Below are positions 23,792-32,630 of a stretch of DNA of 38,568 nucleotides, in pieces. The first letter of the stretch is position 1; the number at the start of each line of letters is the position of its first letter. The position numbers were made by a program, and so were the translations under genes. The notes beneath the pieces are model-generated. The model was given only the letters and a program-made list of their open reading frames with translations. It was not told where the DNA came from and did not search any database. Origin of the DNA: Erwinia typographi (lineage in GTDB: Bacteria > Pseudomonadota > Gammaproteobacteria > Enterobacterales > Enterobacteriaceae); NCBI RefSeq assembly GCF_000773975.1, contig NZ_JRUQ01000102.1:1-38568 (forward strand). The letters are read 5' to 3'.

Positions 23792-26325
23792 AATTTAGGA
23801 CTCCTGACGAGTGAGACAGCGAACTGCTCTGTTTCAGCAATATCCAGCAGAGGTGAATGACCATTTTCATCCGTCACCCCTTCAACCACGCTGCCATCGG
23901 GTTTATTCACACGGAAAGCCTGATGGATTAGCGGGTGTTTACGGTCGCCGTCACGGTACAGCCGGACCTGACGGGCCAGCGAATGTTGCTGAAAAAGGGA
24001 AGAAACTATTTTCACCGTTTCCCCCTTCTGATAGCTCAGCGAAGGGGATTTTTGTTCAATGCGCGTCGGGGAGAATATTTCCACGCCGCCATTGGGATGA
24101 ATGCGAATCCCCCCGCCGCCACAGTGGAGAAAGAGCCCATTTTTCGCACTGAGCTGCAGCTCACCATTGACGCTGGTTAACTGCATATCCTGGTCAGAAA
24201 GTGCGGCCAGTTTTCCTCGCTGGGCCTGCAAGGTGATATTGCCGGCTGCGGCAATCAGCTTAATGCCCACCCGACGCACAAACGCCGATATCCCCTGCCC
24301 GGCGGCCAGTGACAGCGTTTTAAAGATATTGACGCTGCCACTTTTACCCGCGGTGACCACTACATCCTGCCCGGCAGAGAGCTGAAGGTTTTCCGGCGTG
24401 ACCTGGGCAATACCGGCATCTCCCCAGGCGATAATGCCGGGTTTCTCCAGCCCGGACAGCGCCTGATTCATAGTCTGTTGGGTATCCGTCGCTACCGTAT
24501 CGGCACCAGCGCTTCCCGCGCTGGACTGAAGGGTGTAGGCCAGACTCAGCGCCTGCTCAAGTTGCCCGATGGTCCCGGCCATATCGAGCTGTTGCCCGCT
24601 GGCTCCGATCTGCGCCGAAGTGGTCAACAAAATTCCTTCCGCCGCTCTCAGCGCAGCGTGTTTATCCGTACGAAGTTCAACTCCTGCGCCGCGAGGTTTA
24701 CGGCTGGCATCCACCAGGTGCCCGAGATTAAGCTGCGATTTACCGTACTCGGTCGCCAGCTTGATATGCTCCCGACTTTTCTCATCCTCCATCCTCAGTT
24801 TGTTTCGGCCTCTGGTGCGGATAACGTTGCGGGTACTGTTGCTGTCATTAACCACATCGGGGTTTAGCGCGTCATGAAGCACATGGGCAATATAAGGGCG
24901 CTCCGGGTCTCCCCCTTCAAAGGCCACCGCCACCTCCGTGTTATCCAGCAAGGGGAAATGAATGCCAAAGCGGTCACCGGCGTAAATCCGCGCCAGACGC
25001 ACCGGCATGCTTTCCCGCCCTTTGTCCCACTGCTCAAGGTCAAAGCAGAATTTCACCCGGTAGCGCCCCTGATTATCGGGACGAGCCAGCGTATCATTGA
25101 CGCTAAGTCCCGAAATGCGGGCCGGCACGGTGCCGGAGATCACCGGCCGGGGAAGGCGTTCAGGGCGAAAAACACTCAGTTCGCTGTAGGGAATACCGCA
25201 GAGTTCAGCCAGAAAACCGTTACTGCGTGATGCGCTGCTTCTCAGGCTGGTCACCACCAGCCCCGGTGAGAAAGCGTCAGGACAAGTCCCCTTAATCTCG
25301 GTCAGCATGCCGGGAAATAATGTCGGGTCATCCGTTAAGGCTTCGAGCCGGATACGTCCGCAAAGATGGCGTTCATGACGAATACGGGCATAAAACCAGG
25401 AGGTTTCGGCTGTGCCCCCCCGGAGACTCTCCCAGCGATCTCCTGCTTCGTGCTGAATATCCGCATAGTGATAATCCTGCCCCGTGGTGAAAGGAGCCTC
25501 TCTGCTGATGTCAGCCGTAGACTCCAGGGTCATGAAGCGTTGTATCCGGTAGTCATAATCACGGGTATGCACAGCAGCGGGAATGACGCTGACGTGACTT
25601 CGCATTTTTCGGATTGTTGGGGCATCCCCGGCCATACCCGATATCGGCAGTGCCGTAATGTTATGTCCGAAAACGTAACCACTCTGGCTGTCACCGAACA
25701 CCATGACCGTTACATTGCTGACGTCTTCATGCGGTTTAAAATGGAACCATATCCCCACCTCGGACAGTAGGCGCAGAATAAAGGCCAGGTCCGTTTCTCC
25801 CCACTGAACAATCATTTCACGCGCCGGGTAGGTCCAGGTCAGACCGTCCATCTCGATTTCGTAGCCTTCCATTCCGTGAGACTTCAGGATGTTGCTGACA
25901 AGTTCAGGGACGGATATCTGCTGATAAATAGCGTAGCGGCGAGAGTGTCGGAGAAGAGTGAGCGGATGCTCCAGGATGGCTTCGTAAAACGATTCATCCT
26001 GACTGGTTGAGAGCCGGGAAAGCGAGGTTATCACGCCGTGAACTTCACGCAAGGTTTCCCACTGGCTCTTATCCGGCTGGTAGCGGGACCAGCCAGGGGC
26101 GGGACTTCGCATCATTAAAACAGCGGGTTTCATCATGACGACGTCAGGCGCGATGTCCCTGTCTGCGGAGGTGAAACGAATGACATAACGCCAGGGATGA
26201 CTGAGGGTTTCTTCGCCGGTAAAAGAGTCAACATCCGCATCAATAGCGGGTTGCTGGAAATTAAGAAGATACCGGTTAAGCGTATTTGCTGGATTTTCTG
26301 CGGTCGGGGATCCTGAATGGTTCAT
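23788..26325 (-). CDS. T6SS spike protein VgrG (TssI) with C-terminal transthyretin-like extension
   Basis: An 845-residue VgrG. The ATG at 26325 has GGAGGA immediately upstream; a longer frame from 26349 is rejected. The N-terminal gp27-like part includes LLRHSRRYAIYQQISVPELVSNILKSHG. The gp5/OB-fold region holds RYRVKFCFDLEQW and RIYAGDRFGIHFPLLDNTEVAVAFEGGDPERPYI. A DUF2345 beta-helix follows, and the last 65 or so residues (from QVRLYRDGDRKHPLI) form a transthyretin-like domain. In EAEC VgrG1 such a domain docks a Tle lipase. Here tle3 follows with a 4-nt overlap, pointing to the same use. No evident fused enzymatic domain. Confidence 0.92.
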   Translation of the reverse strand: MNHSGSPTAENPANTLNRYLLNFQQPAIDADVDSFTGEETLSHPWRYVIRFTSADRDIAPDVVMMKPAVLMMRSPAPGWSRYQPDKSQWETLREVHGVITSLSRLSTSQDESFYEAILEHPLTLLRHSRRYAIYQQISVPELVSNILKSHGMEGYEIEMDGLTWTYPAREMIVQWGETDLAFILRLLSEVGIWFHFKPHEDVSNVTVMVFGDSQSGYVFGHNITALPISGMAGDAPTIRKMRSHVSVIPAAVHTRDYDYRIQRFMTLESTADISREAPFTTGQDYHYADIQHEAGDRWESLRGGTAETSWFYARIRHERHLCGRIRLEALTDDPTLFPGMLTEIKGTCPDAFSPGLVVTSLRSSASRSNGFLAELCGIPYSELSVFRPERLPRPVISGTVPARISGLSVNDTLARPDNQGRYRVKFCFDLEQWDKGRESMPVRLARIYAGDRFGIHFPLLDNTEVAVAFEGGDPERPYIAHVLHDALNPDVVNDSNSTRNVIRTRGRNKLRMEDEKSREHIKLATEYGKSQLNLGHLVDASRKPRGAGVELRTDKHAALRAAEGILLTTSAQIGASGQQLDMAGTIGQLEQALSLAYTLQSSAGSAGADTVATDTQQTMNQALSGLEKPGIIAWGDAGIAQVTPENLQLSAGQDVVVTAGKSGSVNIFKTLSLAAGQGISAFVRRVGIKLIAAAGNITLQAQRGKLAALSDQDMQLTSVNGELQLSAKNGLFLHCGGGGIRIHPNGGVEIFSPTRIEQKSPSLSYQKGETVKIVSSLFQQHSLARQVRLYRDGDRKHPLIHQAFRVNKPDGSVVEGVTDENGHSPLLDIAETEQFAVSLVRSPKL

Positions 26326-26478
26326 TCTTCCTCCATGAAGTATCACCATAAAAATCAGGGATAATCATAAAGAAGAATCAGCCGTTTGTGTACAAAAATC
26401 ATCCATAAATAAAATAATGGCCTGCCAGTGGAACAGAAGCCGGGGCAGTTCTGGCGGACGAGCTGAAACGCGGACATG

Positions 26479-26511
26479 AAAAAGGGCCATGTTAATAAAT
26501 AACATGGCCCT
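26479..26511 (-). terminator. intrinsic terminator of aspV
   Basis: An 11-bp perfect stem (AGGGCCATGTT / AACATGGCCCT, 7-nt loop) is followed on the minus strand by five T residues. It ends the tRNA-Asp transcript 8 nt after the CCA. The 153 nt between it and vgrG are AT-rich and carry no gene; they should hold the vgrG promoter. Confidence 0.88.
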
Positions 26512-26518
26512 GAATGTT

Positions 26519-26595
26519 TGGCGGAACGGACGGGGCTCGAACCCGCGACCCCCTGCGTGACAGGCAGGTATTCTAACCAACTGAACTACCGCTCC
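26519..26595 (-). tRNA. aspV: tRNA-Asp (GTC), aspV position
   Basis: A 77-nt cloverleaf with encoded CCA. The anticodon GTC is at 26559-26561 (minus strand), the T-loop reads GTTCGAGCC, and the acceptor GGAGCGG pairs with CCGTTCC. Downstream of dnaQ on the same strand, as aspV in E. coli. Identical to the copy at 37556-37632. Enterobacterial aspV is a known insertion point for T6SS islands, and the vgrG module begins beyond it. Confidence 0.97.
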
Positions 26596-26624
26596 ACCGA
26601 TGTTCCCCGTCGGGAACGGGGCGA

Positions 26625-26653
26625 ATATTACGGTGAGGCCCTCAGCCCGTCAA
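26625..26653 (-). promoter_or_regulatory. sigma-70 promoter of aspV
   Basis: TTGACG-N17-TAATAT on the minus strand is a near-consensus promoter with ideal spacing. A GC-rich discriminator (TCGCCCC) follows, typical of stringently controlled stable RNA genes. The leader contains a GTTCCC-CGTC-GGGAAC hairpin (26602-26617) before the mature 5' end. Confidence 0.85.
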
Positions 26654-26728
26654 CGCTTTTTATAAGGGTTTAGGATCAACCGCCTGTTTTTTCACCTTTC
26701 TGCTGCGCTAACCGGCAATTGCGGCCCC

Positions 26729-27463
26729 TTAAGCCCGCCAGAGGCAGCTACCGCCCTTTTTCATCACCAAATCCAGACGCTCTTCGTGTGCGGTCACTTC
26801 AGCCTCGCTGGCCGTCAACACGCGCAGACCCGAGGCCGGACGGGTAATACGATGAATGGTGTCACCGTTAGCCTGCTGCTGCTGATCTCCCTCCATTGAG
26901 AAGGTTAGCGAGGTTTGCCCACCGGTCATCGCCAGGAACACTTCCGCCAGAATTTCGGAGTCAAGCAGCGCGCCGTGCAGCGTTCGTTTGGTGTTATCTA
27001 TTTCATAGCGCGAGCAAAGCGCATCAAGACTGTTGCGCTTGCCGGGGAACATTTTGCGCGCCATTGCCAGGCTGTCGGTTACCTGACAGAAGGTGTCGGT
27101 CTTCGGAATACCGCGCCCCAGCTTGCCAAACTCGTAGTCCATAAAGCCGATATCAAACGAAGCGTTGTGGATCACCAGCTCCGCGCCGTCTATATAGGCA
27201 AGAAACTCGTCGGCAACCTCCGCGAAGGTAGGTTTGTCGGCCAGAAATTCATCGGCAATACCGTGCACGCCGAACGCCTCAGGATCGATCAGGCGGTCGG
27301 GCTTGAGGTACACATGGTAGTTATTACCGGTCAGACGACGGTTTATGACCTCAACGGCACCGATTTCTATGATGCGATGCCCTTCATAATGCACCCCGAT
27401 CATATTCATCCCGGTAGTTTCCGTATCGAGGACGATCTGACGCGTTGTATTTACTGTGCTCAT
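26729..27463 (-). CDS. dnaQ: DNA polymerase III epsilon subunit (proofreading exonuclease)
   Basis: A 244-residue DEDDh exonuclease, E. coli length (243) plus one. ExoI motif [10 protein letters not shown] gives the metal-binding Asp and Glu (residues 13 and 15); ExoII lies at [13 protein letters not shown]; ExoIII is in [13 protein letters not shown] with its His and Asp. The C-terminal tail (last 60 residues) binds the alpha subunit. It proofreads replication errors in the Pol III core. Divergent from rnhA with 51 nt between starts, the classic dnaQ-rnhA arrangement whose promoters overlap. Confidence 0.98.
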   Translation of the reverse strand: MSTVNTTRQIVLDTETTGMNMIGVHYEGHRIIEIGAVEVINRRLTGNNYHVYLKPDRLIDPEAFGVHGIADEFLADKPTFAEVADEFLAYIDGAELVIHNASFDIGFMDYEFGKLGRGIPKTDTFCQVTDSLAMARKMFPGKRNSLDALCSRYEIDNTKRTLHGALLDSEILAEVFLAMTGGQTSLTFSMEGDQQQQANGDTIHRITRPASGLRVLTASEAEVTAHEERLDLVMKKGGSCLWRA

Positions 27464-27514
27464 AGGACCCGTTTATGTCAGACTTGGCGTTTTTCAGCAG
27501 GGAGTCTACCAGAG

Positions 27515-27982
27515 ATGATTAAGCAGGTAGAAATTTTCACCGACGGTTCTTGCCTTGGCAACCCCGGACCGGGCGGTTATGGCGCTATTTTACGCTATGG
27601 TAAGCACGAAAAAACCTTTAGCGAGGGCTATTTTTTAACCACCAATAATCGTATGGAACTGATGGCGGCGATTGTCGCGCTGGAAGCCTTGACCCAGCAG
27701 TGTGAAGTGGTGCTGAGCACCGACAGCCAGTATGTCCGCCAGGGGATCACCAGTTGGATCCATAACTGGAAAAAGCGCGGCTGGAAAACGGCGGACAAAA
27801 AACCGGTGAAAAATGTCGATCTCTGGAAAAGACTGGACGACGCCCTCAGCCATCATCAAATCAAATGGGAATGGGTCAAGGGGCACGCAGGGCACGTAGA
27901 AAATGAACGCTGTGACGAGCTTGCCCGCGCTGCCGCTGGCAACCCTGTTCAGGAAGATGTCGGCTACAAGTCTGAATCCTGA
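27515..27982 (+). CDS. rnhA: ribonuclease HI
   Basis: Exactly 155 residues, as in E. coli. The catalytic carboxylates are all present: Asp10 in [15 protein letters not shown], Glu48 in NNRMELMAA, Asp70 in STDSQYV, and Asp134 in NERCDELAR; the basic loop [16 protein letters not shown] is also present. It removes RNA from RNA-DNA hybrids. The ATG at 27515 was chosen by homology; the open frame extends far upstream, but that part lies antisense to dnaQ. Its 3' end overlaps the converging yafS by 19 nt. Confidence 0.98.
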   Translation: MIKQVEIFTDGSCLGNPGPGGYGAILRYGKHEKTFSEGYFLTTNNRMELMAAIVALEALTQQCEVVLSTDSQYVRQGITSWIHNWKKRGWKTADKKPVKNVDLWKRLDDALSHHQIKWEWVKGHAGHVENERCDELARAAAGNPVQEDVGYKSES

Positions 27983-28707
27983 TGCCGCTGCCGCGAGCGG
28001 AACTGGCTGGTTGCGCCAACCGCTGAGCTGATTCTCCGCTTGGTAGCCGCGGCTCTTTTTGCCGGATTCAGGATCAGTGGGAAGGTGCGCTTACGCGCCA
28101 CGATGATACTCAGGCAGCCCAGCGCCGGAAAGTGGGTGCTGATTACCTTCCCTCCCTGCCGGTTCCACGGAACCACCTGAAAGCGCGTACGCTGTACCAC
28201 TTCATAATTCAGCAGGCTGAGCCAGTCCATTAACCGCATTTGGGTAAACATCCGGCTGTTCCAGGGCACGCGCCGATGGAGACCCGGGATCAGTTTACCC
28301 ACGCCCAGCACGCTGAAAGGGTTAAAGCCGCTGATGATGATCCAACCGTCATCGATCAGCACTCTGTCGACTTCCCGCAGGATCTTGTGCGGATCGCTGC
28401 TCCATGCCAGGCAATGCGCCAGCAGGCAGGCATCGACGGATTTAGACTCGAACGGCAGGCTCATCGGATCGGCTTTGATCTGCAAATGTTCGCCAGTCAA
28501 TCCCACGTTGACCTGATGCGAAATGGCGCAGTTTTCGGTGTCGATTTCTGCGCTAAGATGTCCCACTTTCAGCAGATGGAAGCCATAGATTTTTGCCAGG
28601 CAGGGCTGCAGATGCTTGTTGAGCGCATCGCGGTAAAACTCTCCCCAGGGAATGTCGGCCCAGGCGTTCGGCACCTGACGAATTTGCCGTGTTTTAGCAG
28701 GCTTCAT
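27964..28707 (-). CDS. yafS: YafS, putative SAM-dependent methyltransferase
   Basis: A 247-residue protein of the YafS family (E. coli about 240 residues). A class I methyltransferase core is seen: [12 protein letters not shown] (in place of a strong GxGxG), [49 protein letters not shown]. The degenerate SAM motif is typical of YafS. A basic C-terminal tail rich in Lys/Arg follows residue 210. Biological substrate is not known. It diverges from gloB with a 44-nt gap and overlaps rnhA at the 3' ends. Confidence 0.92.
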   Translation of the reverse strand: MKPAKTRQIRQVPNAWADIPWGEFYRDALNKHLQPCLAKIYGFHLLKVGHLSAEIDTENCAISHQVNVGLTGEHLQIKADPMSLPFESKSVDACLLAHCLAWSSDPHKILREVDRVLIDDGWIIISGFNPFSVLGVGKLIPGLHRRVPWNSRMFTQMRLMDWLSLLNYEVVQRTRFQVVPWNRQGGKVISTHFPALGCLSIIVARKRTFPLILNPAKRAAATKRRISSAVGATSQFRSRQRHQDSDL

Positions 28708-28751
28708 GCTTTACCATCTTCTTTCCATTTCTGCCAATAAAAGAGGCGATG

Positions 28752-29507
28752 ATGAATCTTACCAGCATTCCGGCACTTCAGGACAACTACATCTGGACAT
28801 TAAATAACGATCGGGGCCAGTGTCTGATCGTCGATCCTGGCGAAGCGGCGCCTGTCCTCTCCGTACTGGAAAAAAATCAGTGGCAGCCAGCGGCGATTCT
28901 TCTCACTCATCATCATCACGACCACGTTGGCGGCGTAAAAGAACTGACTGAAAAGTACCCACAAATTGTTGTTTACGGGCCTGAAGAAACCCAGGATAAG
29001 GGGGCGACGCAGATTCTCAAAGAAGGGGACAACATCACCGTTTTGGACTGCAAATTTAGCGTGATTGCCACACCCGGTCATACTTTAGGACATATCTCAT
29101 ATTTCAGCTTCCCTTACCTTTTTTGTGGCGACACGATGTTTTCCGGCGGCTGCGGGCGGCTTTTCGAAGGCTCGTCTGAGCAGATGTTTGAATCATTTCA
29201 GAAACTTAACAAACTTCCTGCCGACACCCTCATTTGTTGCGCGCATGAGTATACTTTATCTAATCTGGCCTTTGCGCACGCGATTTTACCGCAGGATGCG
29301 CGAATAGCTGGCTATTATCATGAAATTAAGGAGTTACGCGCAAAAAGTCAGGTCACCGTCCCGACAAAACTCGAAATTGAGCGGCAAATAAATGTTTTCC
29401 TGAGAACTCAAGAGCATGAATTACAAAGACAAATTGGGTATGAAACAACCCCACAACAAGAGTGGCAAGTTTTTGCAACTCTACGCGAGAAGAAAGACCA
29501 TTTTTGA
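28752..29507 (+). CDS. gloB: hydroxyacylglutathione hydrolase (glyoxalase II)
   Basis: A 251-residue metallo-beta-lactamase-fold enzyme of exact E. coli GloB length when started at the second ATG (28752), which is better spaced from the GAGG site than the ATG at 28749. The binuclear site THHHHDH gives His53, His55, Asp57 and His58; [26 protein letters not shown] and CAHEYTLSN supply the rest. It hydrolyses S-lactoylglutathione to lactate and glutathione in methylglyoxal detoxification. mltD follows 69 nt later on the same strand. Confidence 0.97.
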   Translation: MNLTSIPALQDNYIWTLNNDRGQCLIVDPGEAAPVLSVLEKNQWQPAAILLTHHHHDHVGGVKELTEKYPQIVVYGPEETQDKGATQILKEGDNITVLDCKFSVIATPGHTLGHISYFSFPYLFCGDTMFSGGCGRLFEGSSEQMFESFQKLNKLPADTLICCAHEYTLSNLAFAHAILPQDARIAGYYHEIKELRAKSQVTVPTKLEIERQINVFLRTQEHELQRQIGYETTPQQEWQVFATLREKKDHF

Positions 29508-29576
29508 TTTTTCTGGTTGTGTTGCCCAGGGCTAGCAAGTATAGTTGCTCGTCTTTTAAGCGAAGAACATACACAC

Positions 29577-30956
29577 ATGAAGGCTAAAGCGATATTATTC
29601 GCCTCGGTCTTGCTGGTGGGGTGTCAGGCGTCAAAGCATGACTCCAACATTCCAGAGCAGCATGCACAGAGTTTGTCTTCGGCAGGACAAAGTGAAAGTG
29701 AGCAGGACACAGACCGATTGTTATCACCGCGTTGGCAGGATGATGGAACCAGCCTCACGCAGGATCAGGATTTGTGGAAAGCCATCAGTAACGAGCTGAA
29801 GATGAAGGTTCCGGATAATCCCCGGATACGCGAACAAAAACAAAAATATTTAAGAAACAAGAGCTATCTCCACGATGTAACATTACGGGCAGAGCCGTAT
29901 ATGTACTGGATTGTCGAGCAGATTAAGACACGTAAGATGCCGATGGAACTAGTACTACTACCCATAGTGGAGAGCGCTTTTGACCCCCATGCGACCTCAG
30001 CTTCCAATGCCGCAGGCATCTGGCAGATTGTACCGCAGACGGGGCGTAACTACGGTTTGAAACAGAGCCAGTGGTATGACGGACGTCGCGATGTCGTCGC
30101 GTCGACCAAGGTTGCGCTGGACATGATGGAACGTCTGAACAAAATGTTTGACGGCGACTGGTTACTGACCGTTGCGGCTTATAACAGCGGTGAAGGACGC
30201 ATCATGAAGGCGGTGAAAGCCAACAAGGCTCGCGGGAAACCAGCGGACTTCTGGCACTTATCACTGCCGCGCGAAACCACGGTTTACGTGCCGAAAATGT
30301 TGGCTTTGGGAGATATCCTGAAGAACAACCAGCGTTACGGCGTACGGCTGCCGGCGCCTAATGAAACCCGCGCGCTGGCAAGGGTCGATGTGGGCCAGCA
30401 GATTGAGCTGACGCAGGCGGCAGAAATGTCGGGCATGTCGGTTAGCAAGCTGAAAAGTTTTAACGCGGGTTACAAACGTGGCGTTACGTCGCCGAAGGGC
30501 GGACCTCAGTACATTATGGTACCGAAGTCTAACGTGGCGCAGCTGCGTAATTCGCTGGCAACGGGCGATATTGCTGCCGTACAGCCAACGGCGTTGGCAA
30601 ACAACACGGCGGCCGGTTCTTACAAGGTGCGCAACGGCGATACCCTGTCAGGAATTGCAAAACGCCTGAATGTGTCGGTAAAAGAGTTGCAGCGCGCTAA
30701 CAACCTGCGCGGCGCAAATATCAAACCGGGACAGACCCTGAGCACGGGCGGTAGCGGCAACGCAACCAAACTGGCCGATAATGGCAACAGCATCACCTAT
30801 AAAGTTCGTAAAGGTGATTCTCTGGCCAGCATTGCTAAAGGGCATGGTGTGAACATTAAGGATGTGATGCGCTGGAACAGCAGCGGCTCGCAGAATCTAC
30901 AGCCAGGCGATAAGCTGACGCTATTTGTCAGCAATAGCACTTCGCCAGACAGCTAA
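29577..30956 (+). CDS. mltD: membrane-bound lytic murein transglycosylase D
   Basis: A 459-residue outer-membrane lipoprotein. The ATG at 29577 gives a signal peptide with lipobox LVGC (Cys16); a longer frame from 29517 is rejected. The SLT domain contains the catalytic Glu132 in LLPIVESAFDP, then AAGIWQIVPQTGRNYGL and VAAYNSGEGR. Two LysM peptidoglycan-binding repeats follow (about 343-390 and 400-446: YKVRNGDTLSGIAKRL, YKVRKGDSLASIAKGHG). It cleaves peptidoglycan strands to 1,6-anhydro products. Closely similar to E. coli MltD. A strong terminator follows. Confidence 0.97.
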   Translation: MKAKAILFASVLLVGCQASKHDSNIPEQHAQSLSSAGQSESEQDTDRLLSPRWQDDGTSLTQDQDLWKAISNELKMKVPDNPRIREQKQKYLRNKSYLHDVTLRAEPYMYWIVEQIKTRKMPMELVLLPIVESAFDPHATSASNAAGIWQIVPQTGRNYGLKQSQWYDGRRDVVASTKVALDMMERLNKMFDGDWLLTVAAYNSGEGRIMKAVKANKARGKPADFWHLSLPRETTVYVPKMLALGDILKNNQRYGVRLPAPNETRALARVDVGQQIELTQAAEMSGMSVSKLKSFNAGYKRGVTSPKGGPQYIMVPKSNVAQLRNSLATGDIAAVQPTALANNTAAGSYKVRNGDTLSGIAKRLNVSVKELQRANNLRGANIKPGQTLSTGGSGNATKLADNGNSITYKVRKGDSLASIAKGHGVNIKDVMRWNSSGSQNLQPGDKLTLFVSNSTSPDS

Positions 30957-30971
30957 GACTACTGACCGATT

Positions 30972-31000
30972 AAAAAGCCAATCTCAGGATTGGCTTTTTT
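30972..31000 (+). terminator. intrinsic terminator of mltD
   Basis: AAAAAGCCAATC-TCAG-GATTGGCTTTTTT forms a perfect stem with a tetraloop and a T-run, 15 nt after the mltD stop. Confidence 0.95.
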
Positions 31001-31279
31001 ATGCCCTGAAAACCTCCCTTCCTGGTTAGCAAACTTTGACACTGTGATCTCTGTGGCGCTTCCGTCAGCTTATCCGGTACAACTGTGATCGGGGTCCAGT
31101 AATAGCAAAAGACTACTTGTATGGTAGTAATCACACTCACTATGTTATCAGCATGTTTATTTTTTAATCTTCTCAACCGTGTTGCACCCATAACAAGAAA
31201 GACGACAAAACAGGGCGTAGCCAGTGTCCCGCTTTGGGCAAAAGGCTACAGACTATGATGACATTGAAAGGCACCAGAT
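31001..31279 (+). promoter_or_regulatory. leader of the MFS-cyclase operon, with an operator-like dyad
   Basis: These 279 bases hold no credible gene. A dyad ACTAC-N7-GTAGT at 31112-31128 overlaps a possible -35 (TTGTAT at 31117) that is followed 18 nt later by TATGTT. An unknown regulator may bind here. An isolated TTGACA at 31036-31041 lacks a good -10. AAAGG about 9 nt before the ATG at 31280 is the ribosome site. Confidence 0.3.
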
Positions 31280-32629
31280 ATGACGCTCCCCTCAACAGAA
31301 GTTGCACAACAGCGCGCCGCACAGGAAGCCGCCGCAGGTGAACAGGCTCCACGGCGCGGGATTTTCCGCTTCCTGCCAAGAGCCCACCCTCTCTCCTGGT
31401 GGATGCTGGCGATCACTACGCTGGCAATCCTGATGAACTCCATCGACAGGATCATTCTGCCAACCCTACTTCCCGCTATCATGAAGTCTTTCAACCTGAC
31501 CGAGGTGCAGGCTGGCTGGCTTAATTCGCTTAGCTTTGTCGGCACCTTAACCGGCGCGGTGGTTTTTGGGCTGTTTTCTGACTGGGTAGGCACCGGCCAC
31601 AAACGCTGCTACAGCTGGTGTGTCGCGGTACTGGTTGAGATTATCTCCGGCGTGGCTACGGCATTCTGCAAGTCTCTGGGGGCATTTCAGGCGCTCAGAG
31701 TGGCGATGGGAATGGGAACTGGCGGTTCAGAACCGATCAATGTCGCACTGCTCGGCGAGTGGTGGCAAAAAGAGAACCGCGGTTTTGCCATCGGGGTGCA
31801 CCATACGGGCTTTCCACTGGGACAGTTTATCGGCCCAATACTGATCGCCGCCATTCTGGCCTTTGCCACCTGGCGCGAAGCATTTCTGTTTATTCCGATG
31901 ATCGGCTTAGTCATTCTGATTGCGCAGCTGACCATCGGGACCCGCAAAAATCATCAGAAAGTGAATGACTGGATTATAGAGAATAAGCTCACCCCACCGG
32001 TTACCGAGTCTCTGCAAAAAGTGGTCGAAAACGCCTCTATCTGGGCGAATGCCATCTCCTGCCTGAAAAATCGCAACTGCCAGCTGGCGATCCTGTTGAT
32101 TTTTGGCTTTACCTGGGCCGAGATGGGCATTGCTAATTTCCTTACCCTACAGCTGACTCGCGAAGTGGGACTGGATCTGTCAACGGCGGCAATCATCTCA
32201 GGTGCATCCGGGCTGACCGGCTGGATTGGGCAAATTTTGTGGGGTAGCTTCTCCGATCTGAAAGGCCGCAAGCGCTCGCTGGGCTTTATTATCGCAGGCT
32301 GGATCCTGGCAGCCGCGCTTTGTATGTTTATCCATTCGGCCATACTTGGCTGGGCGATCCTGATTTTCTGGGGGCTGTTCCGCAACTCTCCCTACCCTGT
32401 CGCCTATGCTTTACTGATCGACTCTTCGCCTCGCGCAGCGGCTTCCAGCATGGGTTTGATGATCGGCCTCGCCGTTGGCATCGCCGGTATTCTGGTGGCC
32501 CCGGTCAGCGGTTGGATCATTCACAGCTACGGCTTCACCGTTCACTACCTGGTGATTGTCGGCGTCCTGCTACTCTCCTGCGCGCCACTGTGGTTTATCA
32601 AAGAAACCGTTAATCTGAAGAAGGCCTGA
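31280..32629 (+). CDS. MFS transporter (acid/H+ symporter-like)
   Basis: A 449-residue major facilitator with 12 predicted helices and a cytoplasmic N-terminal tail of about 40 residues. FSDWVGTGHKRC lies at the position of the conserved loop 2-3 motif, ALLGEWWQKENRGFAIGVHHTGFPLGQFIGP in helices 4-5, and GSFSDLKGRKRSLGF repeats the loop motif in the second half. Organic acid, sugar-acid or aromatic acid import is typical. It shares an operon with the cyclase-family hydrolase 1 nt downstream, so the two probably import and open one substrate. Not part of the E. coli backbone at this place. Substrate unknown. Confidence 0.85.
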   Translation: MTLPSTEVAQQRAAQEAAAGEQAPRRGIFRFLPRAHPLSWWMLAITTLAILMNSIDRIILPTLLPAIMKSFNLTEVQAGWLNSLSFVGTLTGAVVFGLFSDWVGTGHKRCYSWCVAVLVEIISGVATAFCKSLGAFQALRVAMGMGTGGSEPINVALLGEWWQKENRGFAIGVHHTGFPLGQFIGPILIAAILAFATWREAFLFIPMIGLVILIAQLTIGTRKNHQKVNDWIIENKLTPPVTESLQKVVENASIWANAISCLKNRNCQLAILLIFGFTWAEMGIANFLTLQLTREVGLDLSTAAIISGASGLTGWIGQILWGSFSDLKGRKRSLGFIIAGWILAAALCMFIHSAILGWAILIFWGLFRNSPYPVAYALLIDSSPRAAASSMGLMIGLAVGIAGILVAPVSGWIIHSYGFTVHYLVIVGVLLLSCAPLWFIKETVNLKKA

Positions 32630-32630
32630 T

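Noticed and set aside
26365..26580. Small frame over tRNA-Asp (also at 37423-37617)
   Set aside because: The sequence MVRIPACHAGGRGFEPRPF is the familiar translation of tRNA-Asp DNA, not a protein.
26519..26595. tRNA-Asp as a current attachment site of a mobile island
   Set aside because: No integrase gene and no repeated tRNA 3' end are visible at the far side of the vgrG module; only the hotspot comparison remains.
26915..27514. 200-codon upstream extension of the rnhA frame
   Set aside because: It lies antisense to dnaQ; RNase HI is complete at 155 residues from the ATG at 27515.
31036..31041. TTGACA as -35 of the MFS gene
   Set aside because: No acceptable -10 hexamer 16-18 nt downstream.
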